Positions 1 through 9,189 of a stretch of DNA of 64,000 bases are shown here, piece by piece. Numbering within the stretch: position 1 is the first letter of the stretch; each line of letters opens with the position of its first letter. Location of the stretch: NCBI RefSeq assembly GCF_028598805.1, contig NZ_JAQRFI010000006.1:1-64000 (forward strand). Reading direction: 5' to 3'. The DNA is from Xenorhabdus yunnanensis (GTDB lineage: Bacteria > Pseudomonadota > Gammaproteobacteria > Enterobacterales > Enterobacteriaceae). The position numbers were made by a program, and so were the translations under genes. Below the pieces are notes generated by a model. That model made no database searches. It was given only the letters and a program-made list of their open reading frames with translations, and had not been told where the DNA came from.

Positions 1-145
1 ATTAACTGTTCAGTCACTCTTCAAGACTTGGTATCTTTTTCGCCTTTCGGCGTGGATAGTGTCTTGCGAGTGCCCACACAGATTGTCTGATTCAATTGTT
101 AAAGAGCGGGGGCAACCGGGAAGTGCTTCCGGGTTGCGAGGCTGC
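1..145 (-). other. 16S rRNA transcript leader (gene itself lies left of the window)
   Basis: Read on the minus strand this is the transcribed leader that precedes 16S rRNA in enterobacterial rrn operons. It contains a boxA-type antitermination element, GCTCTTTAACA (complement of 97-107), followed by the conserved run ending in CTGTGTGGGCACTCG and the hairpin segment CGCCGAAAGGCG. In E. coli this element recruits the Nus antitermination complex and the leader pairs with the 16S 3' flank for RNase III processing. No mature 16S sequence is inside the window, so the operon continues leftward. Recognition is by similarity to the E. coli rrnB leader from memory. Confidence 0.85.
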
Positions 146-290
146 GTATCTTACGCATTTCGCCTTCCGTGTCAAGCCTTATTTTTCAAGGCCTTTCACT
201 TTGTCATCCCGACAGGTTTGTGTGTTTGTCGTGACAACGGATGCGCATTATAGGGAGCTTTCTGATACTAGCAACAATTATTTTAAAAAA
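146..290 (-). promoter_or_regulatory. tandem rrn promoters P1 and P2
   Basis: Two sigma-70 promoters face left. P1 has -35 TTGCTA (269-274), a 16-bp spacer and -10 TATAAT (247-252), followed by a GC-rich discriminator GCGCAT. An A/T-rich stretch (275-300) sits where the UP element would be. P2 has -35 TTGACA (170-175), a 16-bp spacer and -10 TAAGAT (148-153). The tandem pair, 16-bp spacers and GC-rich discriminator are typical of growth-rate- and ppGpp-controlled rRNA promoters; that control is inferred from the family. Confidence 0.85.
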
Positions 291-350
291 AAGCCTCAAC
301 CGCTTACTTATCACCCAAAATACCATGGACTGGTGTTTTATTAATCTACA

Positions 351-386
351 AAAAGAAAAAAGAGGTGTTTTTTTCACCTCTTTTTA
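351..386 (-). terminator. terminator of clpB
   Basis: On the minus strand an AAAGAGGTG / CACCTCTTT stem with an A-rich loop is followed by a long T tract. It lies about 60 bp downstream of the clpB stop and shields the rrn promoters from clpB read-through. Confidence 0.8.
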
Positions 387-447
387 TCTCAACGTTACTT
401 TATCTTCTGTACTTTTTTATATTTATGGGCTTTCCAAGCAAGTAATA

Positions 448-3021
448 TCATTGCCTTGGAACAATGCGATTGTCTTCTAGCTCTAAAGTCACTAGTTTAC
501 CTGGAATTAACTTGCCAGAAAGAATCTGCTGAGCCAGCGGATTTTCGATCTCTTGCTGAATAGCCCGTTTCAATGGGCGAGCACCGTATACCGGGTCAAA
601 ACCTGCTTCACTTAATTTTTCCAGTGCTGAAGGAGTCATCTCTACCTGATAACCTCGCTCTTCCAGACGCTGATATAAACGCTGCAATTGAATATTCGTA
701 ATAGATGTCAGATGTTCTTTTCCTAACGGGTGGAATACAACAACTTCATCAACACGGTTGATAAACTCAGGTCTGAAATGATGACCAACCACTTCCATCA
801 CCATATTTTTCATCCCAATATAATCCAGTGCACCAAAACGTTCTTGGATCATATCAGAACCTAAGTTAGAGGTCATAATCACAACCGTATTGCGAAAATC
901 AACAGTTCTCCCCTGACCATCAGTCAGACGACCATCATCCAATACTTGCAGCAAGATATTGAAAACATCTGGGTGTGCTTTCTCTACTTCATCCAGCAAA
1001 ATGACAGAATAAGGACGGCGGCGCACCGCTTCTGTCAAATACCCACCTTCTTCATATCCAACATATCCGGGAGGAGCTCCCAACAGCCTTGAAACTGCGT
1101 GTTTTTCCATAAACTCCGACATGTCAATGCGCACCATAGCATCATCACTGTCGAACAAGAAATTAGCTAGCGCCTTGCATAATTCTGTTTTGCCCACACC
1201 AGTCGGCCCCAAGAACATGAAAGAACCAATCGGGCGATTAGGATCAGATAGCCCCGCTCTGCTACGACGAATTGCATTCGATACGGCACCAACAGCTTCA
1301 TTCTGCCCAATCACGCGTTTATGCAATTCTTGCTCCATGCGCAATAATTTATCTTTTTCGCTTTCCAACATTCTGGATACAGGAATTCCTGTCCAGCGAG
1401 CAAGTATTTCAGCGATTTCAGAATCTGTGACTTTGTTACGCAGCAGCTTCATATGACGATTTTCTACTGTTGTTGCTGTTGCCAGACGCTTTTCCAATTC
1501 CGGAATTTTTCCGTACTGAATTTCAGACATTTTGGCTAAATCACCGTTACGGCGTGCCTTTTCTAATTCAATACGGGCATTCTCTAATTCGGCTTTGATA
1601 TTCTGAGTGCCACTAAGTTCAGCTTTCTCTGCTTTCCATTCTTCTTCCAATTCAGAATATTCGCGTTCTTTTTCTGCCAATTCCTCGTTCAGCATCTCTA
1701 AACGTTTTTTACTGGCATCATCAGACTCTTTTTTCAGTGCCTGCTGTTCAAGCTTCAATTGAATAACGCGACGCTCAAGGCGATCCAGTGCTTCTGGTTT
1801 CGAATCCATCTGCATACGCAGACTTGCCCCAGCTTCGTCAATTAGGTCAATTGCCTTGTCAGGCAGCATGCGATCAGAAATATAGCGATGAGATAATGTT
1901 GCAGCCGAAACGATTGCTGGATCAGTAATCTGGACATGATGATGCAATTCATATCGCTCTTTCAGTCCACGTAAAATAGCAATCGTGTCCTCAACAGTGG
2001 GTTCTGCCACATAAACTTTCTGGAAACGACGCTCCAAAGCCGCATCTTTTTCTATATACTGGCGATATTCATCAAGTGTTGTTGCCCCAACGCAATGCAG
2101 TTCACCACGAGCCAAAGCGGGTTTCAGCATGTTACCAGCATCCATTGCGCCTTCGGCTTTGCCCGCTCCTACCATAGTATGCAATTCATCAATAAACAGA
2201 ATGACTGAGCCTTCTTGTTTGGCAAGATCGTTCAAAACACCTTTCAAACGCTCTTCAAATTCACCACGGTATTTAGCACCAGCCAATAATGCTCCCATAT
2301 CAAGAGACAGAACACGTTTGTTTTTCAGTCCTTCAGGAGTTTCACCATTAACAATACGTTGTGCCAAACCTTCGACAATTGCGGTCTTCCCAACTCCTGG
2401 TTCGCCAATAAGAACAGGGTTGTTTTTGGTTCTACGTTGCAATACCTGAATAGTTCGACGGATTTCTTCATCACGTCCAATGACAGGATCTAATTTGCCT
2501 TGTTCAGCACGTTCAGTCAGATCGATTGTATATTTCTTCAACGCTTGACGCTGATCTTCTGCACCTTGATCATTCACTTTTTCACCACCGCGCATCTGTT
2601 CTATTGCCTTAGTGATTTTATCTTTGGTTGTTCCCGCAGCTTTCAACATGTCACTCAATGTTCCACGTTCTTCTATTGCTGCCAGAATAAAGAGTTCAGA
2701 AGAAATAAAATTATCACCTGTTTTTTGCGCAAGTTTGTCGCATAGGTTTAAATAACGTCCTAGCTCGTTAGATACCTGCACATCTCCACCATTGCCCTCT
2801 ACTTTCGGCAATCGGCTCAGAGCCTGATTCAGTTGATTATTGAAACTTCCCGTATCCACCCCTGCCGAGGTCAATAAAGGACGAACTGAGCCACCTTCTT
2901 GATTGAGTAATGCACTCATCAAGTGGATAGGTTCGATGAATTGATTATCACGCCCTAATGCGAGGGATTGGGCGTCAGCGAGAGCAAGCTGGAATTTATT
3001 GGTAAGACGATCCAGACGCAT
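448..3021 (-). CDS. clpB: ATP-dependent protein disaggregase ClpB
   Basis: Hexameric AAA+ disaggregase that works with DnaK/DnaJ/GrpE to rescue aggregated proteins in the cytoplasm after heat shock. It has the full 857 residues of the E. coli protein when started at [10 protein letters not shown]; seven further in-frame upstream residues are discarded. Order: Clp-N double repeat (about 1-145), first AAA+ module with Walker A GEPGVGKT (about 205), coiled-coil M domain (about 410-525), second AAA+ module with GPTGVGKT (about 605), then the small C-terminal domain. A GTG codon at 2575-2577 (Val149, in EKVNDQ) matches the internal start that yields the short ClpB isoform in E. coli. A sigma-32 promoter lies upstream. 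The next gene upstream, pgeF, has the same orientation. Confidence 0.97.
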   Translation of the reverse strand: MRLDRLTNKFQLALADAQSLALGRDNQFIEPIHLMSALLNQEGGSVRPLLTSAGVDTGSFNNQLNQALSRLPKVEGNGGDVQVSNELGRYLNLCDKLAQKTGDNFISSELFILAAIEERGTLSDMLKAAGTTKDKITKAIEQMRGGEKVNDQGAEDQRQALKKYTIDLTERAEQGKLDPVIGRDEEIRRTIQVLQRRTKNNPVLIGEPGVGKTAIVEGLAQRIVNGETPEGLKNKRVLSLDMGALLAGAKYRGEFEERLKGVLNDLAKQEGSVILFIDELHTMVGAGKAEGAMDAGNMLKPALARGELHCVGATTLDEYRQYIEKDAALERRFQKVYVAEPTVEDTIAILRGLKERYELHHHVQITDPAIVSAATLSHRYISDRMLPDKAIDLIDEAGASLRMQMDSKPEALDRLERRVIQLKLEQQALKKESDDASKKRLEMLNEELAEKEREYSELEEEWKAEKAELSGTQNIKAELENARIELEKARRNGDLAKMSEIQYGKIPELEKRLATATTVENRHMKLLRNKVTDSEIAEILARWTGIPVSRMLESEKDKLLRMEQELHKRVIGQNEAVGAVSNAIRRSRAGLSDPNRPIGSFMFLGPTGVGKTELCKALANFLFDSDDAMVRIDMSEFMEKHAVSRLLGAPPGYVGYEEGGYLTEAVRRRPYSVILLDEVEKAHPDVFNILLQVLDDGRLTDGQGRTVDFRNTVVIMTSNLGSDMIQERFGALDYIGMKNMVMEVVGHHFRPEFINRVDEVVVFHPLGKEHLTSITNIQLQRLYQRLEERGYQVEMTPSALEKLSEAGFDPVYGARPLKRAIQQEIENPLAQQILSGKLIPGKLVTLELEDNRIVPRQ

Positions 3022-3060
3022 AACACCTCCAATACTGGTCAAAATTTGCTACTGGAGACT

Positions 3061-3089
3061 AGATAAGGTCCATTCCTTAAATATTCAAG
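3061..3089 (-). promoter_or_regulatory. sigma-32 heat-shock promoter of clpB
   Basis: Minus strand: CTTGAA (3084-3089), a 15-bp spacer, then CCTTATCT (3061-3068). This follows the sigma-32 pattern CTTGAA-N13-15-CCCATnT and resembles the known E. coli clpB promoter. It sits about 40 bp upstream of the clpB start. Heat-shock control is inferred. Confidence 0.7.
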
Positions 3090-3151
3090 GTCTTCTGAAA
3101 AGTTAATTGGGAACTTACCGCTATACGCCAAAGATCGTCCTGTGAAGTAGG

Positions 3152-3895
3152 TTATCGCAACCAGATTAAAGTTGCCATGCGCCCTGTATTACCATCACGA
3201 CGATAGGAGAAAAAGTTCTTTTCCTCCGTGACAGTACATGCGGTTCCACCAAAAATCTCTGTTATTCCCATTAACTGCAACTTCAATTTAGCCAGTAAGT
3301 AAATATTTGCCAGAAACTTATCACCATAATTATCGCCATAAGGTGTGAAAGCCTGCTCCAAATCAGAATTGACCGTGATGAAAGCTTCCCTAACTTCACT
3401 TCCCACCTCAAATTTTGAGGGGCCAATAGCCGGCCCCAACCATGCGCGGATCATGTCAGGTTTTGCACTAAATCGAGACACGGTATTCTCTAGCACCCCT
3501 GCACATAATCCACGCCATCCGGCATGAGCTGCAGCAACTTCATCGCCAGAAATACTGCAAAAAATAACTGGCAAACAATCTGCTGTCATCACAGCACAAA
3601 CCTGCCCGGGTATATTCGTGTAAACGGCATCGGCCTGATTATTTACCAATGACTGACCATCAAGTGTGATAACACGTGTTCCATGTACTTGTTCCAACCA
3701 TATAGGTTGCTGCTGCAATTGGGCATATTCAACCAACAAGGTTCTATTCTGCTCTACGTATTCTGGAATGTCCCCGACATGATTACCCAAGTTTAAACTG
3801 TCATATGGGGACAGGCTTACCCCACCCAAACGGGTAGTACTGCAAGCACCAACATTATCAGGCTGTGGCCAATCAGGAAAAATCAGTGGTGTCAT
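3152..3895 (-). CDS. pgeF: peptidoglycan editing factor PgeF (purine nucleoside phosphorylase/laccase-domain family)
   Basis: A 247-residue YfiH/PgeF protein, close to the E. coli length. In E. coli it removes wrongly inserted L-serine-containing muropeptide precursors; biochemical work on the family also reports purine nucleoside phosphorylase, adenosine deaminase and laccase-type activities. The three metal ligands are present and correctly spaced: His71 (LEQVHG), Cys107 (TADCLP) and His124 (AAHAGW). The start ATG lies 4 bp after the rluD stop, so the two genes are almost certainly cotranscribed, as in E. coli. Confidence 0.93.
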   Translation of the reverse strand: MTPLIFPDWPQPDNVGACSTTRLGGVSLSPYDSLNLGNHVGDIPEYVEQNRTLLVEYAQLQQQPIWLEQVHGTRVITLDGQSLVNNQADAVYTNIPGQVCAVMTADCLPVIFCSISGDEVAAAHAGWRGLCAGVLENTVSRFSAKPDMIRAWLGPAIGPSKFEVGSEVREAFITVNSDLEQAFTPYGDNYGDKFLANIYLLAKLKLQLMGITEIFGGTACTVTEEKNFFSYRRDGNTGRMATLIWLR

Positions 3896-3899
3896 TTAC

Positions 3900-4877
3900 C
3901 TACCAATCCATCTCATCTTTGAAAGTTTCGGCATCCGCTTTCATCACTTCAATCAATTTAACCATGTCATCCGGTAATGGAGCATGCCATTCCATCTCAA
4001 TTCCAGTGATCGGATGGTAAAGACGTAACATGGTCGCATGCAATGCCTGACGATCAAAATTGCGCATCACTTCGCGAAATTCATCAGAGGCTCCTTTTAA
4101 TGGACGAGGCCGTCCACCGTATAGAGGATCTCCCACCAGTGGGTGTTTTATATGTGCCATGTGTACACGAATTTGGTGTGTTCTGCCTGTCTCCAAACGC
4201 AGACGCAAACGGGTATGCGCCCGGAAATGTTCCATAATTCGATAATGGGTAACAGCAGGTTTCCCCATAGGATGTACTGCCATATGTGTCCGTTTTGTTG
4301 GATGACGGGAAATGGGTTCTTCTACCGTTCCTCCGGCTGTCATACATCCCAAAGCAACTGCTTCATATTCACGGGTTATTTCACGTAATTGCAAAGATTC
4401 TACCAAACGAGTTTGTGCTGGAACGGTTTTTGCTATAACCATTAATCCGGTCGTATCTTTGTCAAGACGATGAACAATACCTGCACGAGGAACATCTGCA
4501 ATTTCAGGATAACGGTATAACAAGGCATTCAATACCGTGCCATCAGGATTACCAGCCCCTGGATGAACGACCAAATCACGTGGTTTATTGATTACCAAAA
4601 TATCGTCATCTTCATAGACAATATTCAGTTCGATATCCTGAGGCTCCCAGCGTGCATCTTCTTTAATGATAGCATCAATGGATATTTCTTCACCGCCCAG
4701 GACTTTTTCTTTTGGTTTGTTAATTAATTTGCCATTAACTTGAACTTTATCATCCAAAATCCACTCTTTTATACGTGACCTTGAATAATCAGGGAACAAT
4801 TCAGCCAAGGCTTGATCTAAACGTTGACCAAGTTGAGATTCAGCGACTATTGCATTAAGTCGGATTTGTTGTGCCAT
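3900..4877 (-). CDS. rluD: 23S rRNA pseudouridine(1911/1915/1917) synthase RluD
   Basis: Makes the three pseudouridines in helix 69 of 23S rRNA, needed for proper 50S assembly and translation termination. 325 residues. An S4 RNA-binding domain (about 18-75) is followed by the RluA-family catalytic domain. Catalytic Asp139 lies in HRLDKDTTGL, and the GRTHQIRVH motif is intact. The gene is divergent from bamD across about 140 bp, the same arrangement as E. coli, and leads the rluD-pgeF transcription unit. Confidence 0.97.
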   Translation of the reverse strand: MAQQIRLNAIVAESQLGQRLDQALAELFPDYSRSRIKEWILDDKVQVNGKLINKPKEKVLGGEEISIDAIIKEDARWEPQDIELNIVYEDDDILVINKPRDLVVHPGAGNPDGTVLNALLYRYPEIADVPRAGIVHRLDKDTTGLMVIAKTVPAQTRLVESLQLREITREYEAVALGCMTAGGTVEEPISRHPTKRTHMAVHPMGKPAVTHYRIMEHFRAHTRLRLRLETGRTHQIRVHMAHIKHPLVGDPLYGGRPRPLKGASDEFREVMRNFDRQALHATMLRLYHPITGIEMEWHAPLPDDMVKLIEVMKADAETFKDEMDW

Positions 4878-5015
4878 ATATAGCTTCTATATTTTACGTT
4901 GAGTTTTGACGGCGAGGCCGTTTCATTTAAAATAGTGTGCTATTGTAACCCAATATTTTGCCGGGAGCTTCATGGACAGTCTCCCAGAAAACACTCAGAG
5001 GATAATCAACACGTG

Positions 5016-5747
5016 ATGATTCGCATGCAATATCTGGTGGCAGTGACCACATTGAGCCTGATTTTATCTGGATGTTCCAGCAATAAGGATGCTGTTCCTG
5101 ATATCCCGCCATCTCAAATTTATTCGATTGGGCAGGAAAAGCTGCAAGAAGGTAACTATAAAGCGGCAATCAAGCAATTGGAATCCCTTGACACCCGATA
5201 TCCTTTTGGACCGTACTCCCAACAGCTTCAGTTTGATTTAATCTACGCCTACTACAAATCAGCGGAATACCCACTGGCTCTAGCATCCATTGAGCGTTTC
5301 ATGCGTCTGAATCCAACCCACCCTAATATCGACTATATACTATATATGCGTGGTTTGGTCTCACAGGCTTTAGATGACAGTACATTGCAAGACTTTTTCG
5401 GTATTGAACGATCAAACCGTGATCCTGAACATGCCCGGGCCGCATTCCATAATTTCAACAAACTGATGCGTTACTATCCAAATAGTCAGTATTCAGCTGA
5501 TGCCACCAAGCGATTAGTATTCCTTAAAGAACGTTTAGCCAAATATGAACTTGCGGTTGTGAAATATTACACTAAACGCAGTGCTTATGTAGCTGTCGTT
5601 AATCGTGTAGAACAGATGTTACGAGACTATCCTGATGCTAACGCAACTCGGGAAGCTCTCCCTTATATGGAGTCGGCTTATAAAGAATTGGGTCTGACAG
5701 CTGAAGCAAATAAGGTGGCAAAATTAATCACTGCTAACCCTGCATAA
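5016..5747 (+). CDS. bamD: outer-membrane assembly lipoprotein BamD
   Basis: Essential periplasmic TPR lipoprotein of the BAM complex that inserts beta-barrel proteins into the outer membrane. Started at ATG 5016 it encodes 243 residues with an AGAGGATAA ribosome site 12 bp upstream; the open frame runs further 5' but that part does not resemble the family. Signal peptide with lipobox LSGC, acylated Cys20, then five TPR-like repeats. Segments such as [10 protein letters not shown] and [11 protein letters not shown] are near-identical to E. coli BamD (formerly YfiO/ComL). Divergent from rluD and closed by its own terminator. Confidence 0.96.
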   Translation: MIRMQYLVAVTTLSLILSGCSSNKDAVPDIPPSQIYSIGQEKLQEGNYKAAIKQLESLDTRYPFGPYSQQLQFDLIYAYYKSAEYPLALASIERFMRLNPTHPNIDYILYMRGLVSQALDDSTLQDFFGIERSNRDPEHARAAFHNFNKLMRYYPNSQYSADATKRLVFLKERLAKYELAVVKYYTKRSAYVAVVNRVEQMLRDYPDANATREALPYMESAYKELGLTAEANKVAKLITANPA

Positions 5748-5781
5748 GATTCAATCTCATTAGATTTAAACAGGTGATCAA

Positions 5782-5812
5782 AAACAGCAGCTAAACGGCT
5801 GCTGTTTTTTTA
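5782..5812 (+). terminator. bamD terminator
   Basis: A perfect 9-bp stem, AAACAGCAG (5782-5790) / CTGCTGTTT (5799-5807), runs into a T tract 35 bp after the bamD stop. Confidence 0.85.
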
Positions 5813-6025
5813 TCTTTTTAGCTATCTATCTTTATCTAAATCGAATGCATTTGAGTTATATCTTCATTATTTTTATTGCGAAATAATTCTTAATATTAAT
5901 TATTTCATAAATTTATAATCCCATAACTGACCAATAATGACGCATAATACCTTTCTTCGCAATAAATATTATCTATATCTTCCTTGACTATCACAGTTTT
6001 GCCACTTACTTCTAAAATCGCACAG

Positions 6026-6072
6026 CAAAAGTGATTTAGATCATTCTTTTTACGCAAAAGAGCGCTATGCTG
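6026..6072 (+). promoter_or_regulatory. raiA promoter with CRP-like site
   Basis: AGTGATTTAGATCATT (6030-6045) is a good match to the CRP half-site pattern TGTGA-N6-TCACA. A -10-like TATGCT sits at 6066-6071. If transcription starts near 6078 the site is centred at about -40.5, the class II activator position. E. coli raiA is CRP-activated; conservation here is inferred. The rest of the 364-bp bamD-raiA gap is AT-rich with nothing else recognisable. Confidence 0.5.
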
Positions 6073-6111
6073 GATACATCAAAGACGGAGCAACATTAAA
6101 GAGGTAACTAT

Positions 6112-6444
6112 ATGTTAGTAAACATTACCAGCAAACAAATGGAGATTACCCCCGCAATTCGTAGCCATGTGGAAGACCGTCTAAATAAGTTGAGTAAATG
6201 GCAAGTCAATCTAATTAGTCCACATATCGTACTATCAAAAGAGCCACAAGGATTCTTGGTTGATGCCACAATTGGTACACCGAATGGTACATTAGTGGCC
6301 AGTGCCAAGCATGAAGATATGTACGCTGCGATTAATGAGCTGCTGACAAAATTAGAGCGACAACTCAATAAAGTGCGGCATAAAGCAGAAGCCCGACGTG
6401 CAGACAATAGTGTTAAAGAATCTAATCTCAATTTAGAAGTATAA
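6112..6444 (+). CDS. raiA: ribosome-associated translation inhibitor / hibernation factor RaiA
   Basis: Small (110 aa) factor that binds the 30S A/P-site channel, stabilises 70S monomers and blocks translation in stationary phase or cold. The whole protein follows E. coli RaiA (YfiA): [13 protein letters not shown] at the N-terminus, [15 protein letters not shown], then the basic [11 protein letters not shown] segment. The acidic C-terminal tail is about three residues shorter than in E. coli. A ribosome site AGAGGTAA lies just upstream. It has its own promoter and terminator and sits upstream of pheA as in E. coli. Confidence 0.96.
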   Translation: MLVNITSKQMEITPAIRSHVEDRLNKLSKWQVNLISPHIVLSKEPQGFLVDATIGTPNGTLVASAKHEDMYAAINELLTKLERQLNKVRHKAEARRADNSVKESNLNLEV

Positions 6445-6465
6445 TTATCCCTTATTCTTGTCCTC

Positions 6466-6488
6466 ACGCGCTCAATGAGCGCGTTTTT
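6466..6488 (+). terminator. raiA terminator
   Basis: Stem ACGCGCTC (6466-6473) / GAGCGCGT (6477-6484) with a 3-nt loop, followed by TTTTT. Confidence 0.85.
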
Positions 6489-6553
6489 ACTGTCATTTAA
6501 TCATTAACTTTATTTTTCATTTGTTACTCGTTTGAAAGATGAAAAGCCTTCTG

Positions 6554-6582
6554 TTGACACTTCAATCTAAATAGGTTAATTA
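6554..6582 (+). promoter_or_regulatory. probable pheLA promoter
   Basis: A perfect -35 TTGACA (6554-6559) lies 45-70 bp before the leader peptide. The -10 is weaker: TAATTA (6577-6582) with 17-bp spacing, or TTAATT one base earlier. Confidence 0.5.
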
Positions 6583-6625
6583 AAGTACATTATTGAAACA
6601 ATCAAGCAATATGCTAACAGGTCAA

Positions 6626-6670
6626 ATGATTATCAAACCGTCTATCTTATTTTTTTTCACCTTCTCATGA
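6626..6670 (+). CDS. pheL: phe operon leader peptide PheL
   Basis: A 14-residue ORF, MIIKPSILFFFTFS, encodes four phenylalanines, three of them consecutive (6650-6658), in front of a terminator and pheA. That is the design of the E. coli pheL leader, although the residues differ apart from the Phe run. An in-frame ATG at 6611 would add five residues; neither start has a strong ribosome site. The peptide senses charged tRNA-Phe: stalling at the Phe codons leaves the GGAGGTT segment (6671-6677) free to disrupt the terminator. Confidence 0.8.
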   Translation: MIIKPSILFFFTFS

Positions 6671-6742
6671 GGAGGTTGTTTCGTTTCAGAAAGAATTTTA
6701 AGAAGACGAATAAAAACCTCCCATCAGCAGGGAGGTTTTTTT
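6659..6742 (+). promoter_or_regulatory. phenylalanine attenuator (alternative hairpins)
   Basis: Three mutually exclusive pairings can be drawn. The pause/protector hairpin pairs 6659-6665 with 6670-6676. The antiterminator pairs GGAGGTT (6671-6677) with AACCTCC (6715-6721). The terminator is an 11-bp stem, AAAAACCTCCC (6712-6722) / GGGAGGTTTTT (6730-6740), running into T residues. Together with the Phe-rich leader peptide this is a complete translation-coupled attenuator controlling pheA. Confidence 0.82.
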
Positions 6743-6811
6743 GTTTTACTGGGCACAAAAATATCCACAATACACAAACTATACTCATAATAAGAATGTC
6801 AGGAACATGCT

Positions 6812-7966
6812 ATGGAACGAGATTTAGTTAACTTACGAGAAGAAATTAGTAATATTGATGCGGACTTGCTAGATCTACTCGCTAAACGCCGGGAGTTAGC
6901 TGGTAACATCGCCCAGACAAAACTGCTTGACTATCGCCCTATCCGAGATAAAAATCGCGAGAGAGAGTTATTGAGTGTATTGATTGATAAAGGTAAATCA
7001 CGTGGATTAGATGGTTTTTATATTACTCGGCTATTTCAGATGATCATTGAGGATTCAGTTCTCACCCAACAAGCTTTATTACAGCAACACCTGAATCAGA
7101 CACCTTACGATTCTGCCCGCATTACTTTTCTAGGGCCAAGAGGTTCATATTCTCATATTGCAGCTCGACAATTTGCTGCCCGCCACTTTAATCAACTGAT
7201 TGAATGCAGTTGCCATAAATTCTCAGATATTTTCTCATTAGTTGAGATTGGTCAGGCTGATTATGGCATCCTGCCACTGGAAAACACCAGCTCAGGAGCA
7301 ATCAATGAAGTTTATGATTTATTGCAGCAAACTCCCCTATCGCTTGTTGGCGAAATAACCCTGCCCATCAACCACTGTCTATTAATTTCCAGGCAAACTG
7401 ATATCTCAAAGATAAAAACCGTTTTCAGCCATTCCCAGCCTTTTCAACAATGTAGTCAATACCTCAATAAATATCCTGATTGGAATATTATCTACTGTGA
7501 AAGTACTGCTGCTGCTATGCAAAAAGTGGCGGAACTCAATTCACCAGAAGTCGCTGCATTAGGAAGTGAGGCTGGCGGTGCACTCTATGGATTACATGTT
7601 TTAGAAAACAATTTGGCAAATCAGCAAGAGAATAGCACTCGCTTTATTGTTGTTGCCCGTAAACCTATTGAAGTATCCGATCAAGTTCCTGCCAAAACTA
7701 CTTTTATCATGTCAACCGGACAGCAAGCAGGAGCTTTAGTTGATGTACTAATTATCTTAAAGAAACATGATATTCCAATGAGTAAATTAGAATCTCGTCC
7801 AATAAATGGTAAACCGTGGGAAGAGATGTTTTATATTGATGTGCAAACCAACCTGCGTTCCATGAAAATGCAACAAGCGTTGAAAGAATTGACAGAAATT
7901 ACTCGCTTTCTGAAAGTATTGGGATCTTATCCATCAGAAAATGTAATTCCTATTGATCCTGTCTAA
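6812..7966 (+). CDS. pheA: bifunctional chorismate mutase/prephenate dehydratase
   Basis: P-protein of phenylalanine synthesis: chorismate to prephenate to phenylpyruvate. 384 aa against 386 in E. coli. An N-terminal AroQ-type chorismate mutase helix bundle (about 1-100; RRELAG and [20 protein letters not shown] are near-identical to E. coli) is followed by the prephenate dehydratase domain (about 105-285; [20 protein letters not shown]) and a C-terminal ACT domain (about 300-384) with the Phe-binding motifs GALVDVL and ESRP. The ACT domain implies feedback inhibition by Phe; the upstream attenuator gives transcriptional control. Convergent with tyrA, sharing a terminator. Confidence 0.97.
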   Translation: MERDLVNLREEISNIDADLLDLLAKRRELAGNIAQTKLLDYRPIRDKNRERELLSVLIDKGKSRGLDGFYITRLFQMIIEDSVLTQQALLQQHLNQTPYDSARITFLGPRGSYSHIAARQFAARHFNQLIECSCHKFSDIFSLVEIGQADYGILPLENTSSGAINEVYDLLQQTPLSLVGEITLPINHCLLISRQTDISKIKTVFSHSQPFQQCSQYLNKYPDWNIIYCESTAAAMQKVAELNSPEVAALGSEAGGALYGLHVLENNLANQQENSTRFIVVARKPIEVSDQVPAKTTFIMSTGQQAGALVDVLIILKKHDIPMSKLESRPINGKPWEEMFYIDVQTNLRSMKMQQALKELTEITRFLKVLGSYPSENVIPIDPV

Positions 7967-7977
7967 AGTAAAAAAAC

Positions 7978-8020
7978 AAAACCGGATGGTTTCTTTAAGA
8001 TAATCGAACCATCCGGTTTT
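7978..8020. terminator. bidirectional terminator between pheA and tyrA
   Basis: A 14-bp perfect inverted repeat, AAAACCGGATGGTT (7978-7991) / AACCATCCGGTTTT (8007-8020), is A-rich on the left flank and T-rich on the right, so it can end both convergent transcripts. Confidence 0.85.
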
Positions 8021-8062
8021 AATATTTTTCAGTTATTTCAATGTACTATATCTAGCTAACAT

Positions 8063-9184
8063 CTATATTCGACTGTCACTAGCCTGCTGTAAAAGCACTC
8101 GGCTCTCCTTCATAAATCGAGCCGCTTCATCACCAAACCAATCACTCACCTGATTAAAGCTTTCAATAAAAGCTGATTTATCTTGATGTTCCAATATTTC
8201 CAGAGCCTGCCCGAAACTCTGGTAATACCGACGAATAAGTTCAATGTTTTCAGGACTAGACATAATAATATCAGCATACAACTGAGGATCTTGCGCGAAT
8301 AATCGTCCTACCATCGCCAGCTCCAATCGATATATCGGTGAAGATAGTGACAACAATTGTTGTAAATCGATATTTTCTTTTGCAAGATGCCGTCCATAAG
8401 AAAAGGTAGTGAAATGACGCAACGCCTGAATGAAGCCCATATTTTTATCATGCTTCTTCGCGTTGATTTGATGCAATCTCGCTCCCCACACCAATATCTG
8501 TTCCAAAAACCATTGATATGCTTCTGGATAACGCCCATCACAATACACAACCACTTGCTTAGCAAAGCTGCCTACATCTGGTCCAAACATAGGATGCAAC
8601 CCTAAAACAGGCCCCTGATGTATATCAAGCATCGCATTTAACGGCCTTTGTTTTATAGAAGCCAAATCAACTAAAATACATTGTTCTGGCAAAGGGGGTA
8701 ATCGGCGAATAATCTTGTCAATCAAATGTATGGGAACGCTGACTATCACCATTCCTGCTCCGGCCAATATAAGTTCGGCGTTATCCCAATCGTCAGCTTC
8801 AAGCACTCTGACCTCATAGCCAGACAGTGTCAACAATCGACTGAATAATCTCCCCATTTTGCCTGAGCCACCTACGATAACCACTGGCCCTAAATGGGTG
8901 CCGAGTTTTTTAAAACCTTTGTTGTTTTCACTTACATAAGACTCTCGCATAATTCGGCGTAGGATATCTTCAATCAAATCAGGCGGAATTCCCATATTTT
9001 CCGCCTCCTGACGGCGGGAAGCCAGCATTTCAGCCTCCCTATCAGGTACGTAAATCGGTAAGCCGAGCTGGCTCTTAACCTCGCCAACTTGCGCTACCAA
9101 ATTCATTCTTTGCGCCAACAAAGATAATAAGGTTTTATCCACCTCATCAATTTGAGCTCTCAATTGTGACAATTTTGCTGCCAT
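8063..9184 (-). CDS. tyrA: bifunctional chorismate mutase/prephenate dehydrogenase
   Basis: T-protein of tyrosine synthesis: chorismate to prephenate, then NAD-dependent oxidative decarboxylation to 4-hydroxyphenylpyruvate. 373 aa, the E. coli length. AroQ chorismate mutase domain (about 1-90; [20 protein letters not shown]), a linker, then a Rossmann NAD-binding domain starting near residue 100 (GGSGKMG), and a dehydrogenase core with HPMFGPD. It starts 5 bp after the aroF stop, so aroF-tyrA is one operon, as in E. coli, presumably repressed by TyrR with tyrosine through the boxes upstream of aroF. Confidence 0.97.
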   Translation of the reverse strand: MAAKLSQLRAQIDEVDKTLLSLLAQRMNLVAQVGEVKSQLGLPIYVPDREAEMLASRRQEAENMGIPPDLIEDILRRIMRESYVSENNKGFKKLGTHLGPVVIVGGSGKMGRLFSRLLTLSGYEVRVLEADDWDNAELILAGAGMVIVSVPIHLIDKIIRRLPPLPEQCILVDLASIKQRPLNAMLDIHQGPVLGLHPMFGPDVGSFAKQVVVYCDGRYPEAYQWFLEQILVWGARLHQINAKKHDKNMGFIQALRHFTTFSYGRHLAKENIDLQQLLSLSSPIYRLELAMVGRLFAQDPQLYADIIMSSPENIELIRRYYQSFGQALEILEHQDKSAFIESFNQVSDWFGDEAARFMKESRVLLQQASDSRI

Positions 9185-9189
9185 ATTGA

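Noticed and set aside
1121-1456. Plus-strand ORFs opposite clpB (also 2129-2449 and 13093-13749 opposite ffh)
   Set aside because: Antisense shadows of strongly conserved genes with no ribosome site or family resemblance.
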